Counted from the first letter of the stretch, positions 1-7,245 are shown. The stretch is 7,883 nt of DNA from Giesbergeria sp. (GCA_017998735.1 JAGOCN010000062.1:1-7883), one strand, 5' to 3'. Notes: generated from the sequence alone by a model not told the origin. A program made the numbers and translations.

Positions 1-439
1 CGGCAAAGGCGTCCAGACTGAAGCGCGCCAGCACGCCAGCCAGCAGCGCGGTGGCGATTTCCATGGGGATGCGGTTCATGGCGCGCTCGAACCAGCCGGT
101 CACGCCCACCAGCGTGATCAAGGCAGCGCACACCAGAAAGGCGCCGACCGCGTCGGCCATGGTGAAGCTGCCGGCCAGCCCGGCGGTGGCCAGCACGGCG
201 GCGCCAGGCGTGGACCAGGCCACCATCACCGGCTTGCGCAGCCACAGCGACGGCACCAGCGAGCACAGCCCCATGCCCAGCCCCAGCGCCCACACCCAGG
301 AGGTGATCTGCGCCGGCGTGGCATGGAAGGCCTGCGCCGCCTGGAACACGATCGCCACCGAACTGGTGAAACCCACCAGCACGGCCACAAAGCCGGCGGT
401 GAACGCCGACAAACTCAGGTCTTTGAAAAACTGCTGCAT
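1..439 (-). CDS. benE: BenE-family benzoate/H+ symporter (5' part, cut by window edge)
   Basis: Inner-membrane transporter of the BenE/YdcO family, which is thought to bring benzoate or related aromatic acids into the cell with protons. Only the first 146 codons are present; family members are about 390 residues, so roughly 60% is missing beyond the left edge. Translation from the ATG at 439 begins MQQFFKDLSLSAFTAGFVAV. It shows hydrophobic segments at about residues 11-32, 45-66, 76-92 and 96-115, the conserved AWSTPGAA motif (74-81), and the family-like IPMEIATALLAGVLARFSL stretch (124-142). The start is supported because the family's first membrane helix follows it directly, though no clear Shine-Dalgarno sequence precedes it. 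It lies 192 bp downstream of kup on the same strand, with a palindromic repeat between them, and no benzoate-degradation gene is visible nearby. Family assignment is firm; the substrate is inferred from family membership only. Confidence 0.9.
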   Translation of the reverse strand, partial: MQQFFKDLSLSAFTAGFVAVLVGFTSSVAIVFQAAQAFHATPAQITSWVWALGLGMGLCSLVPSLWLRKPVMVAWSTPGAAVLATAGLAGSFTMADAVGAFLVCAALITLVGVTGWFERAMNRIPMEIATALLAGVLARFSLDAFA

Positions 440-502
440 GGTTGCGGATTCTGGCAGTGGCGCAGCGCATGGACAGAACCGCACACAACATCAGAACCCG
501 TC

Positions 503-570
503 ATTTGCTATTACTTTAATAGCTGCTGGCGCAATGCCAGCAAGCGCTGGAGGCCCAAAAGGCTTGAAAC
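503..570. repeat. Intergenic palindromic repeat, Comamonadaceae-type, between kup and benE
   Basis: On the plus strand this stretch has two perfect hairpins back to back. The first is GCTATT-acttt-AATAGC (507-523) and the second is TGCTGGC-gcaat-GCCAGCA (524-542). They are followed by AAGCGCTGGAGGCC and AAAAGGCTTGAAA (543-569). The core pattern ATAGCTGCT..GCGC..AAGCGCT.GAGGCC.AAAAGGCTTGAAA matches, from memory, a short repeat scattered between genes in Comamonadaceae genomes such as Acidovorax and relatives. Neither hairpin is followed by a T-run on the minus strand, so it is not a standard intrinsic terminator, although it could still end or stabilise the kup transcript. The hairpins are read directly from the sequence; the repeat-family assignment is recollection and needs a genome search. 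Confidence 0.6.
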
Positions 571-631
571 TGCATGGCTGGCACAGCAAAGTGCTCCATG
601 CCACCGCGCAGCAGACCGTGCCAGGTGAAAG

Positions 632-2575
632 TCAGATTTCAACCTTGGAGCCCAACGCCACCACCGTGTTGTTCGGCAGGCGCAGAAAGTCGGCGGCGTC
701 GCTGGCGTTGTGGTGCATCTGGGCAAACAGCTTTTCGCGCCAGGGCGCCATACCGGTGCCCACCGTGGGAATGACGGTGTCGCGCGACAGAAAATAGCTG
801 GTGCGCATCGGCTCCAGCTCGCAGCCGCGACCGCGCAACTGCGCCAGGGCACGCGGCAGGTCGGGGTCGTCCATGAAGCCGTAGTGCACCATGACCTGCC
901 AGCAGTCGTTGCCCAGCGGCTGCAGCTCCACCTGGCCTTCGCCTTTCATCCATGGCACCTCGTGGTTGTGCACCGTGACAAACAGGTTCTGCGCATGCAG
1001 CACCTTGTTGTGCTTGAGGTTGTGCAGCAAGGCGTTTGGCACCGTGCCGGCTTCGGCATTCAAAAACACCGCCGTGCCGTCCACCCGCACCGGCGGGCTG
1101 GCAAACACCGAGGCCAGAAACTCGGGCAGCGCAATGGCCTCGTGCGCCAGAGCGTCGCGCATGAGGCCCCGCCCGTCCTTCCAGGTTTTCATCAGGATGA
1201 ACACCGCCGTGGCAATCACCAAAGGGAACCATCCGCCGTCCAGCAGCTTGAGCAGGTTGGACGCCCAGAAGGCAAAGTCGACGACAAAGAAGAACACCGT
1301 AGCGCCGATGCTGAGCGCCAGCGGCAGGCGCCAGGCATTGCGGATCACGAAGAAGGTCAGGATGGTGGTGATCAGCATGTCGGTGGTGACCGCAATGCCA
1401 TAGGCGGACGCCAGCGCGCTGGACGACTTGAACATGCCAATCGCCAGCACGATCATGGCAAACAGCGCCCAGTTGACAAACGGCATGTAGATCTGCCCCG
1501 ACTCCTGCTCGCTGGTGTGCAGGATGCGCAGGCGCGGCAAATAGCCCAGCTGGATGACCTGCTTGGTGACGCTGAACGCGCCCGAGATCAGCGCCTGCGA
1601 GGCAATCACCGCTGCCATGGTGGACAGCAGCACCATGGGCACCAGCGCCCAAGCCGGCGCCATCATGAAAAACGGGTTTTTCACCGCGCTGGCGTCCTTG
1701 AGCAGCAGCGCGCCCTGGCCAAAATAGTTCAGCGTCAGCGCCGGCATGACGATGGTGAACCAGGTCACGCGGATCGGCCGGCGGCCAAAGTGGCCCATGT
1801 CGGCGTACAGCGCCTCGGCGCCGGTCACGCACAGCACCACCGCGCCCAGAATGAGGAAGGTGATGCCCGGCTGCGACGCGATGAACCCCACTGCGTAATG
1901 CGGGCTGAGGGCGCGCAGGATGCCGGGGTTGTCCGCGATGTTCAGCACGCCCAGCGCGGCAATCACGGCAAACCAGACCACCATCACGGGCCCGAAATAG
2001 CGCCCGATGCTGGCGCTGCCGCGCTTTTGCACCAGAAACAAAAACAGCACGATGACCAATGCCAGCGGCACCACGTACTTCTTGAATTCGGGCGAAATCA
2101 CCTCCAGCCCCTCGACCGCGCCCAGCACCGTGATCGCCGGCGTGATGACGCCGTCGCCATAAAACAGGCAGGTGCCAAAGATGCCGACCAGCAGCAGCAC
2201 CGCGCGCAGCCGGGGCTGGTCGCGCACCGTGTGCGAGGCCAGCGCCAGCATGGCCACCAAGCCGCCTTCGCCATGGTTGTCGGCGCGCAGCACCAGCGTC
2301 ACATACTTCAATGACACGATGACGGTGAGCGTCCAGAAAAAGATCGACAAGATGCCATACACATTGCCGGGCGTGAACGGCACATGGCCGGAGCCAAACA
2401 CCTCTTTCACCGAATACAGCACGCTGGTGCCGATGTCGCCATACACCACGCCGATGGCACCCAGCATCAGCACGCGCAAGGGAGATTTGGAGTTTTGCAC
2501 TGGGTTTGCCGCTCTGCACTGGCGGCCGGCGCCACCATGCACAGAGCCGGGGTGGGTGAAATGAAGGAGCGCCAT
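632..2575 (-). CDS. kup: Kup low-affinity potassium transporter
   Basis: Single-component K+/H+ symporter of the KUP/HAK/KT family in the inner membrane, giving constitutive potassium uptake. From the ATG at 2575 it has 647 residues; E. coli Kup has 622. Family signatures follow in order (numbering from this ATG): [19 protein letters not shown] (42-60), RADNHGEGG (97-105), [20 protein letters not shown] (138-157), [14 protein letters not shown] (251-264), [19 protein letters not shown] (331-349) and [15 protein letters not shown] (386-400). About 12 membrane helices end near residue 463, followed by a soluble C-terminal domain of about 180 residues. Asp47, Asp141 and Glu254 sit where E. coli Kup has acidic residues reported as essential. 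The start is uncertain: TTG at 2623 (663 aa), ATG at 2575, GTG at 2542 and GTG at 2500 (622 aa, the E. coli length) are all possible, and none has a good ribosome binding site. Residues 1-25 from 2575 look unlike family proteins. Function is secure; the N-terminus is not. Confidence 0.95.
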   Translation of the reverse strand: MALLHFTHPGSVHGGAGRQCRAANPVQNSKSPLRVLMLGAIGVVYGDIGTSVLYSVKEVFGSGHVPFTPGNVYGILSIFFWTLTVIVSLKYVTLVLRADNHGEGGLVAMLALASHTVRDQPRLRAVLLLVGIFGTCLFYGDGVITPAITVLGAVEGLEVISPEFKKYVVPLALVIVLFLFLVQKRGSASIGRYFGPVMVVWFAVIAALGVLNIADNPGILRALSPHYAVGFIASQPGITFLILGAVVLCVTGAEALYADMGHFGRRPIRVTWFTIVMPALTLNYFGQGALLLKDASAVKNPFFMMAPAWALVPMVLLSTMAAVIASQALISGAFSVTKQVIQLGYLPRLRILHTSEQESGQIYMPFVNWALFAMIVLAIGMFKSSSALASAYGIAVTTDMLITTILTFFVIRNAWRLPLALSIGATVFFFVVDFAFWASNLLKLLDGGWFPLVIATAVFILMKTWKDGRGLMRDALAHEAIALPEFLASVFASPPVRVDGTAVFLNAEAGTVPNALLHNLKHNKVLHAQNLFVTVHNHEVPWMKGEGQVELQPLGNDCWQVMVHYGFMDDPDLPRALAQLRGRGCELEPMRTSYFLSRDTVIPTVGTGMAPWREKLFAQMHHNASDAADFLRLPNNTVVALGSKVEI

Positions 2576-2642
2576 TGTGCGCCCGGCACAGGGCCTGCAG
2601 CAGGCGCAAGATCCGTCTGCCAACCGACCTGTTGCAGGCCAG

Positions 2643-2678
2643 CAACGGCAACGGCAACGGCAACGGCAATGGCAAGGA
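2643..2678. repeat. Hexanucleotide tandem repeat (CAACGG)n upstream of kup
   Basis: Four exact copies of CAACGG (2643-2666) are followed by CAATGG (2667-2672) and the degenerate CAAGGA (2673-2678). Read on the minus strand the unit is TTGCCG. The array lies 41 bp downstream of the gshA stop and about 68-103 bp upstream of the kup ATG at 2575, within the leader or promoter region of kup. Changes in copy number would alter spacing by multiples of six without changing a reading frame. The repeat is seen directly; any role in kup expression is a guess. Confidence 0.8.
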
Positions 2679-2718
2679 GGTGGCTTGCGCCCCGCTTGCC
2701 TTTCAGCGTTTTAAAAGC

Positions 2719-4023
2719 TCAGCTGTAGTCTTCGGCGTTCGGGTCGGTGGCTTCAAGCTCGTAGCTGGCGGCCAGCATGGCCAGGCGCGCCACCACGCCG
2801 TACATGTAGAAGCGGTTGGGTGCGCTGGCACCGGGCCGCGCGCCCAGCTGCGGCATGTGGGTGCTGCGGTCAAAGGCCAGTGGCACAAAACTGGCGCCGG
2901 GGGTGTTGAGGTTCTCGTCGATGCCCCGGTCGGCATGCATGCGGTAAAAGCCCCCGACCACGTAGCGGTCCATCAGGTAGACCACCGGCTCGGCCACGGC
3001 TTCGTGCACGCGCTCCTGGGTCAGCACGCCCTCCTGGACGATCACGTCGTGCACCATCAGGCCATCCTTTGCCAGCGCCATCCGCTCCCTTGCCTTGAGG
3101 GCCAGGGGCAGCAGGTCCTTGGCATCGCGCACCGTCATCACGCCCATGCCATGCGTTCCATGCGTGCCGTTGTCGGCCTTGACAATGGCAAACGCCTTTT
3201 CGTTGATGCCGTATTCCTTGTACTTGCGCCGCACCTTGGTCAGCAGCGCATCCACCTGAGTCTGCAGGCTTTCCAGACCGGCATCGGTGGCAAAGTCGAT
3301 TTCGCCGCACTTGCCGAACATCGGATTGATCAGCCAGTGGTCGATGCCCAGCATCTTGCTGAAGCGCTTGGCTACCTCTTCGTAACTGCGGAAATGGTTG
3401 CTCTTGCGGCGCACGCTCCAGCCCGCGTGCAGCGGCGGCAGCACGTACTGCTCGTACAGGTCCTCCAGAATGCCCGGCGCGCCGGCCGACAGGTCGTTGT
3501 TGAGCAGGATGGTGCAGGGGTCGAAATTCTTCAGCACCAGCCGCCCGCGCACGCGCTGCACAGGTTCGAGCGTGATGCTCTCGCCGTTGGGCAAGGCAAT
3601 CGCGGTGCTTTTCTTCAGGTCCGGATCGACCGAGCCGACGCGCACGTTCAAGCCGGCCATGTTGAAGATGCGCTGCAGCTGCACCAGGCTGCCCAGGTAG
3701 GCGCTGCTCTGCAAATTGTTCTCGGGAATGATCAGCAGGTTGCGCGCTTCGGGGCAGATTTTCTCGATGGCCGCCATGGCGGCCTGCACCGCCAGCGGCA
3801 GCATTTCGGGGGTCAGGTTGTTCCAGCCGCCGGGAAACAGGTTGGTGTCCACCGGCGCCAGCTTGAAACCGGCATTGCGGATGTCCACCGAGGTGTAGAA
3901 CGGCGGCGTGTGCTCCATCCACTCCAGGCGAAACCAGCGCTCGGTGGCGGGCATCGAGTCGATGACGCGCTGCTCGAGTTCATTGATGGGGCCAGTGAGG
4001 GCAGTGACGAGGTGCGGAACCAT
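2719..4023 (-). CDS. gshA: Glutamate-cysteine ligase, proteobacterial GshA family
   Basis: Cytosolic enzyme that joins L-glutamate and L-cysteine using ATP to form gamma-glutamylcysteine, the first step of glutathione synthesis; GshB would complete it but is not in the window. The 434-residue protein belongs to the distinct GshA family first described from Acidithiobacillus ferrooxidans and found in betaproteobacteria, not the E. coli-type ligase. Features seen: VDIRNAGFKLAPVDTNLFPGG (46-66), LLIIPENN (96-103), LLNNDLSAG (173-181), INPMFGKCGEID (232-243), the glycine-rich ADNGTHGTHGMGVMTV loop (283-298), VQEGV (329-333) and VYLMDRYVVGGFYR (348-361). The ATG start has AAGG seven bases upstream and a possible -10 box 35 bp upstream. 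The glycine-rich loop contains a GTH duplication encoded by a 9-bp tandem repeat, which I do not remember from relatives. The gene lies between trkH and kup, 121 bp after trkH, so it may have its own promoter. Assignment is firm. Confidence 0.93.
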   Translation of the reverse strand: MVPHLVTALTGPINELEQRVIDSMPATERWFRLEWMEHTPPFYTSVDIRNAGFKLAPVDTNLFPGGWNNLTPEMLPLAVQAAMAAIEKICPEARNLLIIPENNLQSSAYLGSLVQLQRIFNMAGLNVRVGSVDPDLKKSTAIALPNGESITLEPVQRVRGRLVLKNFDPCTILLNNDLSAGAPGILEDLYEQYVLPPLHAGWSVRRKSNHFRSYEEVAKRFSKMLGIDHWLINPMFGKCGEIDFATDAGLESLQTQVDALLTKVRRKYKEYGINEKAFAIVKADNGTHGTHGMGVMTVRDAKDLLPLALKARERMALAKDGLMVHDVIVQEGVLTQERVHEAVAEPVVYLMDRYVVGGFYRMHADRGIDENLNTPGASFVPLAFDRSTHMPQLGARPGASAPNRFYMYGVVARLAMLAASYELEATDPNAEDYS

Positions 4024-4030
4024 GGATGAG

Positions 4031-4034
4031 CCTT
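4031..4034 (-). promoter_or_regulatory. Ribosome binding site of gshA
   Basis: On the minus strand AAGG stands seven bases before the gshA ATG (4023), with a second AAGG five bases further upstream (4036-4039). It is a short match to the Shine-Dalgarno core but the clearest in the window, and it supports the ATG start. Confidence 0.5.
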
Positions 4035-4057
4035 GCCTTGTAAAGGTTTTGCGAATG

Positions 4058-4063
4058 ATTGTA
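4058..4063 (-). promoter_or_regulatory. Possible -10 box of a gshA promoter
   Basis: The minus strand reads TACAAT, five of six matches to the sigma-70 -10 consensus, 35 bp before the gshA ATG. The best -35 at 17-bp spacing is TCTGCA, only three of six, so the promoter would be weak or activator-dependent. It would let gshA be transcribed separately from trkAH. This is a pattern match in GC-rich DNA, where such AT-rich hexamers are uncommon, but it is not proof. Confidence 0.35.
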
Positions 4064-4091
4064 GGCAGGCGTTGCTGCTGTGCAGACTGGG

Positions 4092-4109
4092 GCAGCGCCC
4101 TTGCGCTGC
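4092..4109. other. Small hairpin between trkH and gshA
   Basis: GCAGCG (4092-4097) and CGCTGC (4104-4109) form a perfect 6-bp stem with a 6-base loop, 36 bp past the trkH stop. No T-run follows on the minus strand, so it is not a classical intrinsic terminator. It might mark the 3' end of the trkAH message or lie just upstream of a gshA promoter. Confidence 0.35.
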
Positions 4110-4144
4110 GATGGCGCCTGTGTCCTGCAAGCGGGCCGCACTGC

Positions 4145-5611
4145 TCAGCGGCGCCAGAATGCGGGCGTCAACAGCGCCATGAAACTCAAAATTTCCAGCC
4201 GCCCGAGCATCATGCCGAACGTGCAGACCCACACCTGAAAATCGGTCAGCACTGTGTAGTTGGACGCCGGCCCGACACCCCCAAGGCCCGGCCCGGTGCA
4301 GTTGACGCTGGCAATCACGGCGCTGAACGCGGTGATGGGCTCCAGGTCGGTCAGCATCAGCAGCATGGTCAGCACGATCACCGTGCCACCGTACACCAGC
4401 ATGAAGGCCATGACGGAAAAGATCATGCGGCTTTCCACCACCGCACCGCCAAGGCGCACCGGCTGCACGGCGTTCGGGTGCACCAGGCGCGTGAGCTCGC
4501 GCCGCGCCTGCTTGACCAGAATCAGCATGCGCACCATCTTGATGCCGCCGCCGGTGGAGCCGGCGCTGGTGGCCACGCCCGAGAGCATCAGCATGAACAC
4601 CGGCGCGAACACCGGCCAGGCCAGGTAGTCCACCGTGGCGTAACCGGTGGTGGTGGCCACCGACACCACATGGAACACGCCATGGCGCAGCGCCTGCAGC
4701 GGCTCGTAGGTGCCCTTGAACCACAGGAGCAGTGACACCAGCAGGCCTCCGCCCAGCAGCGCCGCATAGGTGGCGCGCAGCTCCGGGTCGTGCCAGAAGC
4801 CATGCCAGTGGCCCTTGCGCATGGCGACAAAATACAGCGCGAAGTTGCAGCTGCACAGCAGCATGAAAAACAGCGCAATGGCCTCCAGCAGCGGCGACTG
4901 GAAAAAGGCAAAGCTGGCGTCGTGCGACGACAGCCCGCCCAGGCTGACGGTGGAGAACATGTGCATCAGCGCGTCCAGCGGCTCCATGCCGCCCGCCCAG
5001 TAGGCCAGCGCACAGGCCACCGAAAACAGTGCATACACGCTCCACAGGCCCTTGGCGGTCTGGGTGATGCGCGGCGTCAGCTTGGTGTCCTTGACCGGCC
5101 CGGCCGCTTCGGCCTTGAAAAGTTGCGCGCCACCCACGCCCAGGATCGGCAGGATGGCGACAGCCAGAATCAGGATGCCCATGCCGCCCATCCACTGCAG
5201 GAAGGTGCGCCACACGTTCACCGACACCGGCAGCGTGTCCAGGCCCGAGAGCACCGTCGCGCCTGTGGTGGTCAGGCCCGACACCGCCTCGAAATAGGCA
5301 TGCGTGAACGACATCGGCCGGCCCACCTGCTGGCAGGCCAGGATCAGCGGCAGCGAGGCAAACAGCGGCAGCAGGCTCCACACCAGCGAGACCAGCATGA
5401 CGCCGTGGCGCGGCTGCAGTTCGCGCTTGTACTTGCGCAGCGTCAGCAGCAGCGTGGCCCCCACCATCAGCGTGAAACCCATGCACACCGGGTAAATGCT
5501 CCAGATGCCATCGCCGGCATACAGCGACGCGGCCAGCGGCACGCCCATGGCAAAGGCGAACAGCATGATCAGCATGCCGAGCACGCGCAGGACGGGAAGG
5601 ATGTCGGTCAT
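4145..5611 (-). CDS. trkH: Trk potassium uptake membrane subunit TrkH
   Basis: Potassium-translocating inner-membrane subunit of the Trk system, of the TrkH/KtrB superfamily; it works as a dimer gated by the TrkA ring. The 488 residues match the family length. The four pore-loop repeats are visible: TTTGAT (114-119), STVSLGGLSS (220-229), ATTTGYAT (319-326) and NCTGPGLGG (437-445), each supplying part of the K+ filter. The GSTGGGIK loop (351-358) is the family's intramembrane gating loop, and the ending MMLGRLEILSFMALLTPAFWR (467-487) is the typical TrkH C-terminus. The first helix follows the ATG at 5611 directly, which supports this start, but no clear ribosome binding site is visible. It begins 36 bp after the trkA stop, so the two are probably co-transcribed and perhaps translationally coupled. 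No key residue appears to be missing. Assignment is very secure. Confidence 0.97.
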   Translation of the reverse strand: MTDILPVLRVLGMLIMLFAFAMGVPLAASLYAGDGIWSIYPVCMGFTLMVGATLLLTLRKYKRELQPRHGVMLVSLVWSLLPLFASLPLILACQQVGRPMSFTHAYFEAVSGLTTTGATVLSGLDTLPVSVNVWRTFLQWMGGMGILILAVAILPILGVGGAQLFKAEAAGPVKDTKLTPRITQTAKGLWSVYALFSVACALAYWAGGMEPLDALMHMFSTVSLGGLSSHDASFAFFQSPLLEAIALFFMLLCSCNFALYFVAMRKGHWHGFWHDPELRATYAALLGGGLLVSLLLWFKGTYEPLQALRHGVFHVVSVATTTGYATVDYLAWPVFAPVFMLMLSGVATSAGSTGGGIKMVRMLILVKQARRELTRLVHPNAVQPVRLGGAVVESRMIFSVMAFMLVYGGTVIVLTMLLMLTDLEPITAFSAVIASVNCTGPGLGGVGPASNYTVLTDFQVWVCTFGMMLGRLEILSFMALLTPAFWRR

Positions 5612-5647
5612 GGGGCAGGCAGGCGCCGCAAGCAGTGCGTCGGGGCG

Positions 5648-7129
5648 TCAGAAGAAGGTGGCGCTGACGCGGAACAGCTGCTCCACATCGCGCACCAGGC
5701 GCTTGTGCGGCAGAAAGAACACCACATGGTCGTTGTTCTCGATCACGGTGTGGCTGCGCGGAATGATGACCTCGGGCGGCAGCGGCGGCGGCTGTTGCGA
5801 GGGTGCGCCGGGCGGCTGCACCGCGGCCACAGCGCCCGATTCGGGCAGGCCGCGCACGATCAGTCCCATGTGCACATCGGGCGGCAGGCGCAGGTCACTG
5901 ACCTTGCGGCCGACCACGCGCGAGCTTTTTTTGTCGCCGCGCGCCACGATCTCCAGCGCCTCGGCCACGCCCCGGCGCAGGCTGTGCACCGCCTGCACAT
6001 CGCCCCGGCGCACATGCGCCAGCAGCTCGCCCAGCATGGCCTGTGCGGGCGAGAGCGCAATGTCGATCTGCGTGCCGTGCATCAGGTCGGCGTAGCTGCG
6101 CCGGTTGATCAGCGCCAGCACGCGCCGCGCGCCCATGCGCTTGGCCAGCAGGCTGGACATGATGTTGTTCTCGTCGTCATCGGTCAGCGCCAAGAACAGG
6201 TCCACGTCCTCGATGCTTTCGCTCTCCAGCAGCCGCTCGTCGGTGCCTTCGCCGTGCAGCACCAGCACATGGGACGGCAGCTCGGAGGCCAGTTGCACGC
6301 AGCGGGCCGCATCGTGTTCGATGATCTTCACGTAGAACCGGCCCGGGTCTTCGCCCAGCTTGCGCGCCAGGCGCAGTCCCACCTCGCCGCCGCCGGCAAT
6401 CGTGATGCGGCGCACGGAGCGCACCTCCTGGCCCTCGCGCCGGTGCAGCGAAGCCAGCACGAACGGCAGGTGCTCGCGCGCCGCCAGCACGAACACCTCG
6501 TCGCCCGACTCGATGCGGGTCTCGCCGCTGCAGGGCACAAAGCGGTCGGGCTCTTCCGGAAAGCGCCGGTAGATGGCGACCACGCGCATCGCCACGTCGG
6601 GTGTGGTTTCGCGGATGTGGCCGATGGTCTGGCCGACCATGGGCGCGCCAAAGCGTGCGCGCGTGGCCACCAGGCAGGCACGGCCGCCGGCAAACTCGCG
6701 CACCTGCATCGACTCGGGGTATTCGATCAGCTTGGAGATGTAGCGCGTGAGCGACGCCTCGGGACAAATCACGTTGACCGCAAAACCCTCGGGCCCGAGC
6801 AGCGGCCCGTTCGGGTCGAACCCGGACGAGCGCACGCGTGCAATGCGTGCCGGCACGTTGAACATCAGCTGCGCCACCTTGCAGCACACCAGGTTGGTTT
6901 CATCCTGCGCGGCGCAGGCGATCAGCAGGTCGGTGTCGTTGGCACCGGCCTCGGCCAGCACGGCCGGGTCAATGCCGTTGCCGACCACGCCGCGCAGGTC
7001 AAAGTGCCCCTCCAGGTCGCGCAGGCGCTCGGCATCGGTGTCGATGACGGTGATGTCGTTGCGCTCGGACACCAGGCTCTCGGCCACGCTGTGGCCGACG
7101 CGGCCCGCTCCAAGGATGATGATTTTCAC
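5648..7129 (-). CDS. trkA: Trk potassium uptake regulator TrkA with proline-rich insertion
   Basis: Peripheral cytosolic subunit that binds NAD(H) or ATP and gates TrkH. Two RCK modules are visible. RCK-N1 starts at the N-terminus with GAGRVG (7-12) and VIDTD (28-32), followed by DETNLVCC (76-83). The first RCK-C spans about 135-225. RCK-N2 starts at ITIAGGGEVG (242-251), with IIEHD (269-273) and LTDDDENN (315-322). The second RCK-C spans about 375-493 and ends DVEQLFRVSATFF. At 493 residues it is longer than E. coli TrkA (458). The excess is partly a QPPGAPSQQPPPLPP stretch (438-452) inserted in the last RCK-C domain, between GLIVRG and EVIIPRSHTVIE. The start is GTG at 7129: MKIIILGAGRVG is the conserved N-terminus and no better start exists, though no Shine-Dalgarno sequence is evident. 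It lies 116 bp after proA and 36 bp before trkH. Assignment is very secure. Confidence 0.97.
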   Translation of the reverse strand: MKIIILGAGRVGHSVAESLVSERNDITVIDTDAERLRDLEGHFDLRGVVGNGIDPAVLAEAGANDTDLLIACAAQDETNLVCCKVAQLMFNVPARIARVRSSGFDPNGPLLGPEGFAVNVICPEASLTRYISKLIEYPESMQVREFAGGRACLVATRARFGAPMVGQTIGHIRETTPDVAMRVVAIYRRFPEEPDRFVPCSGETRIESGDEVFVLAAREHLPFVLASLHRREGQEVRSVRRITIAGGGEVGLRLARKLGEDPGRFYVKIIEHDAARCVQLASELPSHVLVLHGEGTDERLLESESIEDVDLFLALTDDDENNIMSSLLAKRMGARRVLALINRRSYADLMHGTQIDIALSPAQAMLGELLAHVRRGDVQAVHSLRRGVAEALEIVARGDKKSSRVVGRKVSDLRLPPDVHMGLIVRGLPESGAVAAVQPPGAPSQQPPPLPPEVIIPRSHTVIENNDHVVFFLPHKRLVRDVEQLFRVSATFF

Positions 7130-7245
7130 AGAGAAGGTGTCTCAGGCAGTAAAGGCGGGCAAGGGGCCGCGCAGGCCGCAGCATGGTGCCAGAAGTGCGC
7201 TGGCAGGGGCAGCAGCCACAACGGCAGCCACGGCAGCAGCGGCGT
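7130..7245. other. proA-trkA intergenic stretch, CTG/GCC-rich, no clear signal
   Basis: This 116-bp gap is rich in imperfect GGCTGC and CTGCC units on the minus strand, including two copies of GTGGCTGC. I see no convincing terminator hairpin with a T-run, no sigma-70 promoter pair, and no Shine-Dalgarno sequence before the trkA GTG. Its composition resembles worn coding sequence or simple-sequence drift. Confidence 0.4.

Noticed and set aside
515..543. TTGCTG and TATTAA at 16-bp spacing on the minus strand as a benE promoter within the repeat.
   Set aside because: They match only three of six and four of six consensus bases, and they coincide with hairpin arms that explain the sequence equally well.
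51..797. A 248-codon plus-strand frame across benE, the repeat and the end of kup.
   Set aside because: It lies antisense to BenE and Kup and has a Ser/Thr/Ala-rich composition with no domain; BenE is clearly read on the minus strand.
639..2675. A 678-codon minus-strand frame overlapping kup, starting with repeated Pro-Leu.
   Set aside because: It is the out-of-frame shadow of kup; the Pro-Leu start comes from the hexamer array and the rest is low-complexity Ala/Arg/His. Kup is strongly conserved in the other frame.
2671..2700. GGCAAG/CTTGCC inverted repeat between gshA and kup as a gshA terminator.
   Set aside because: A 6-bp stem with an 18-base loop and no T-run is too weak, and part of it is a by-product of the hexamer array.
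2705..2719. TTTTAAAA with flanking AGC/GCT at the gshA stop as an operator or -10 box.
   Set aside because: The outer arms are out of register by one base, no -35 partner is found at normal spacing, and an 8-bp AT palindrome alone is not convincing.
6999..7184. A 61-codon minus-strand frame starting in the gap before trkA as a leader peptide.
   Set aside because: Most of it overlaps the conserved TrkA N-terminus in another frame, its start lacks a ribosome binding site, and its composition is that of a shadow frame.
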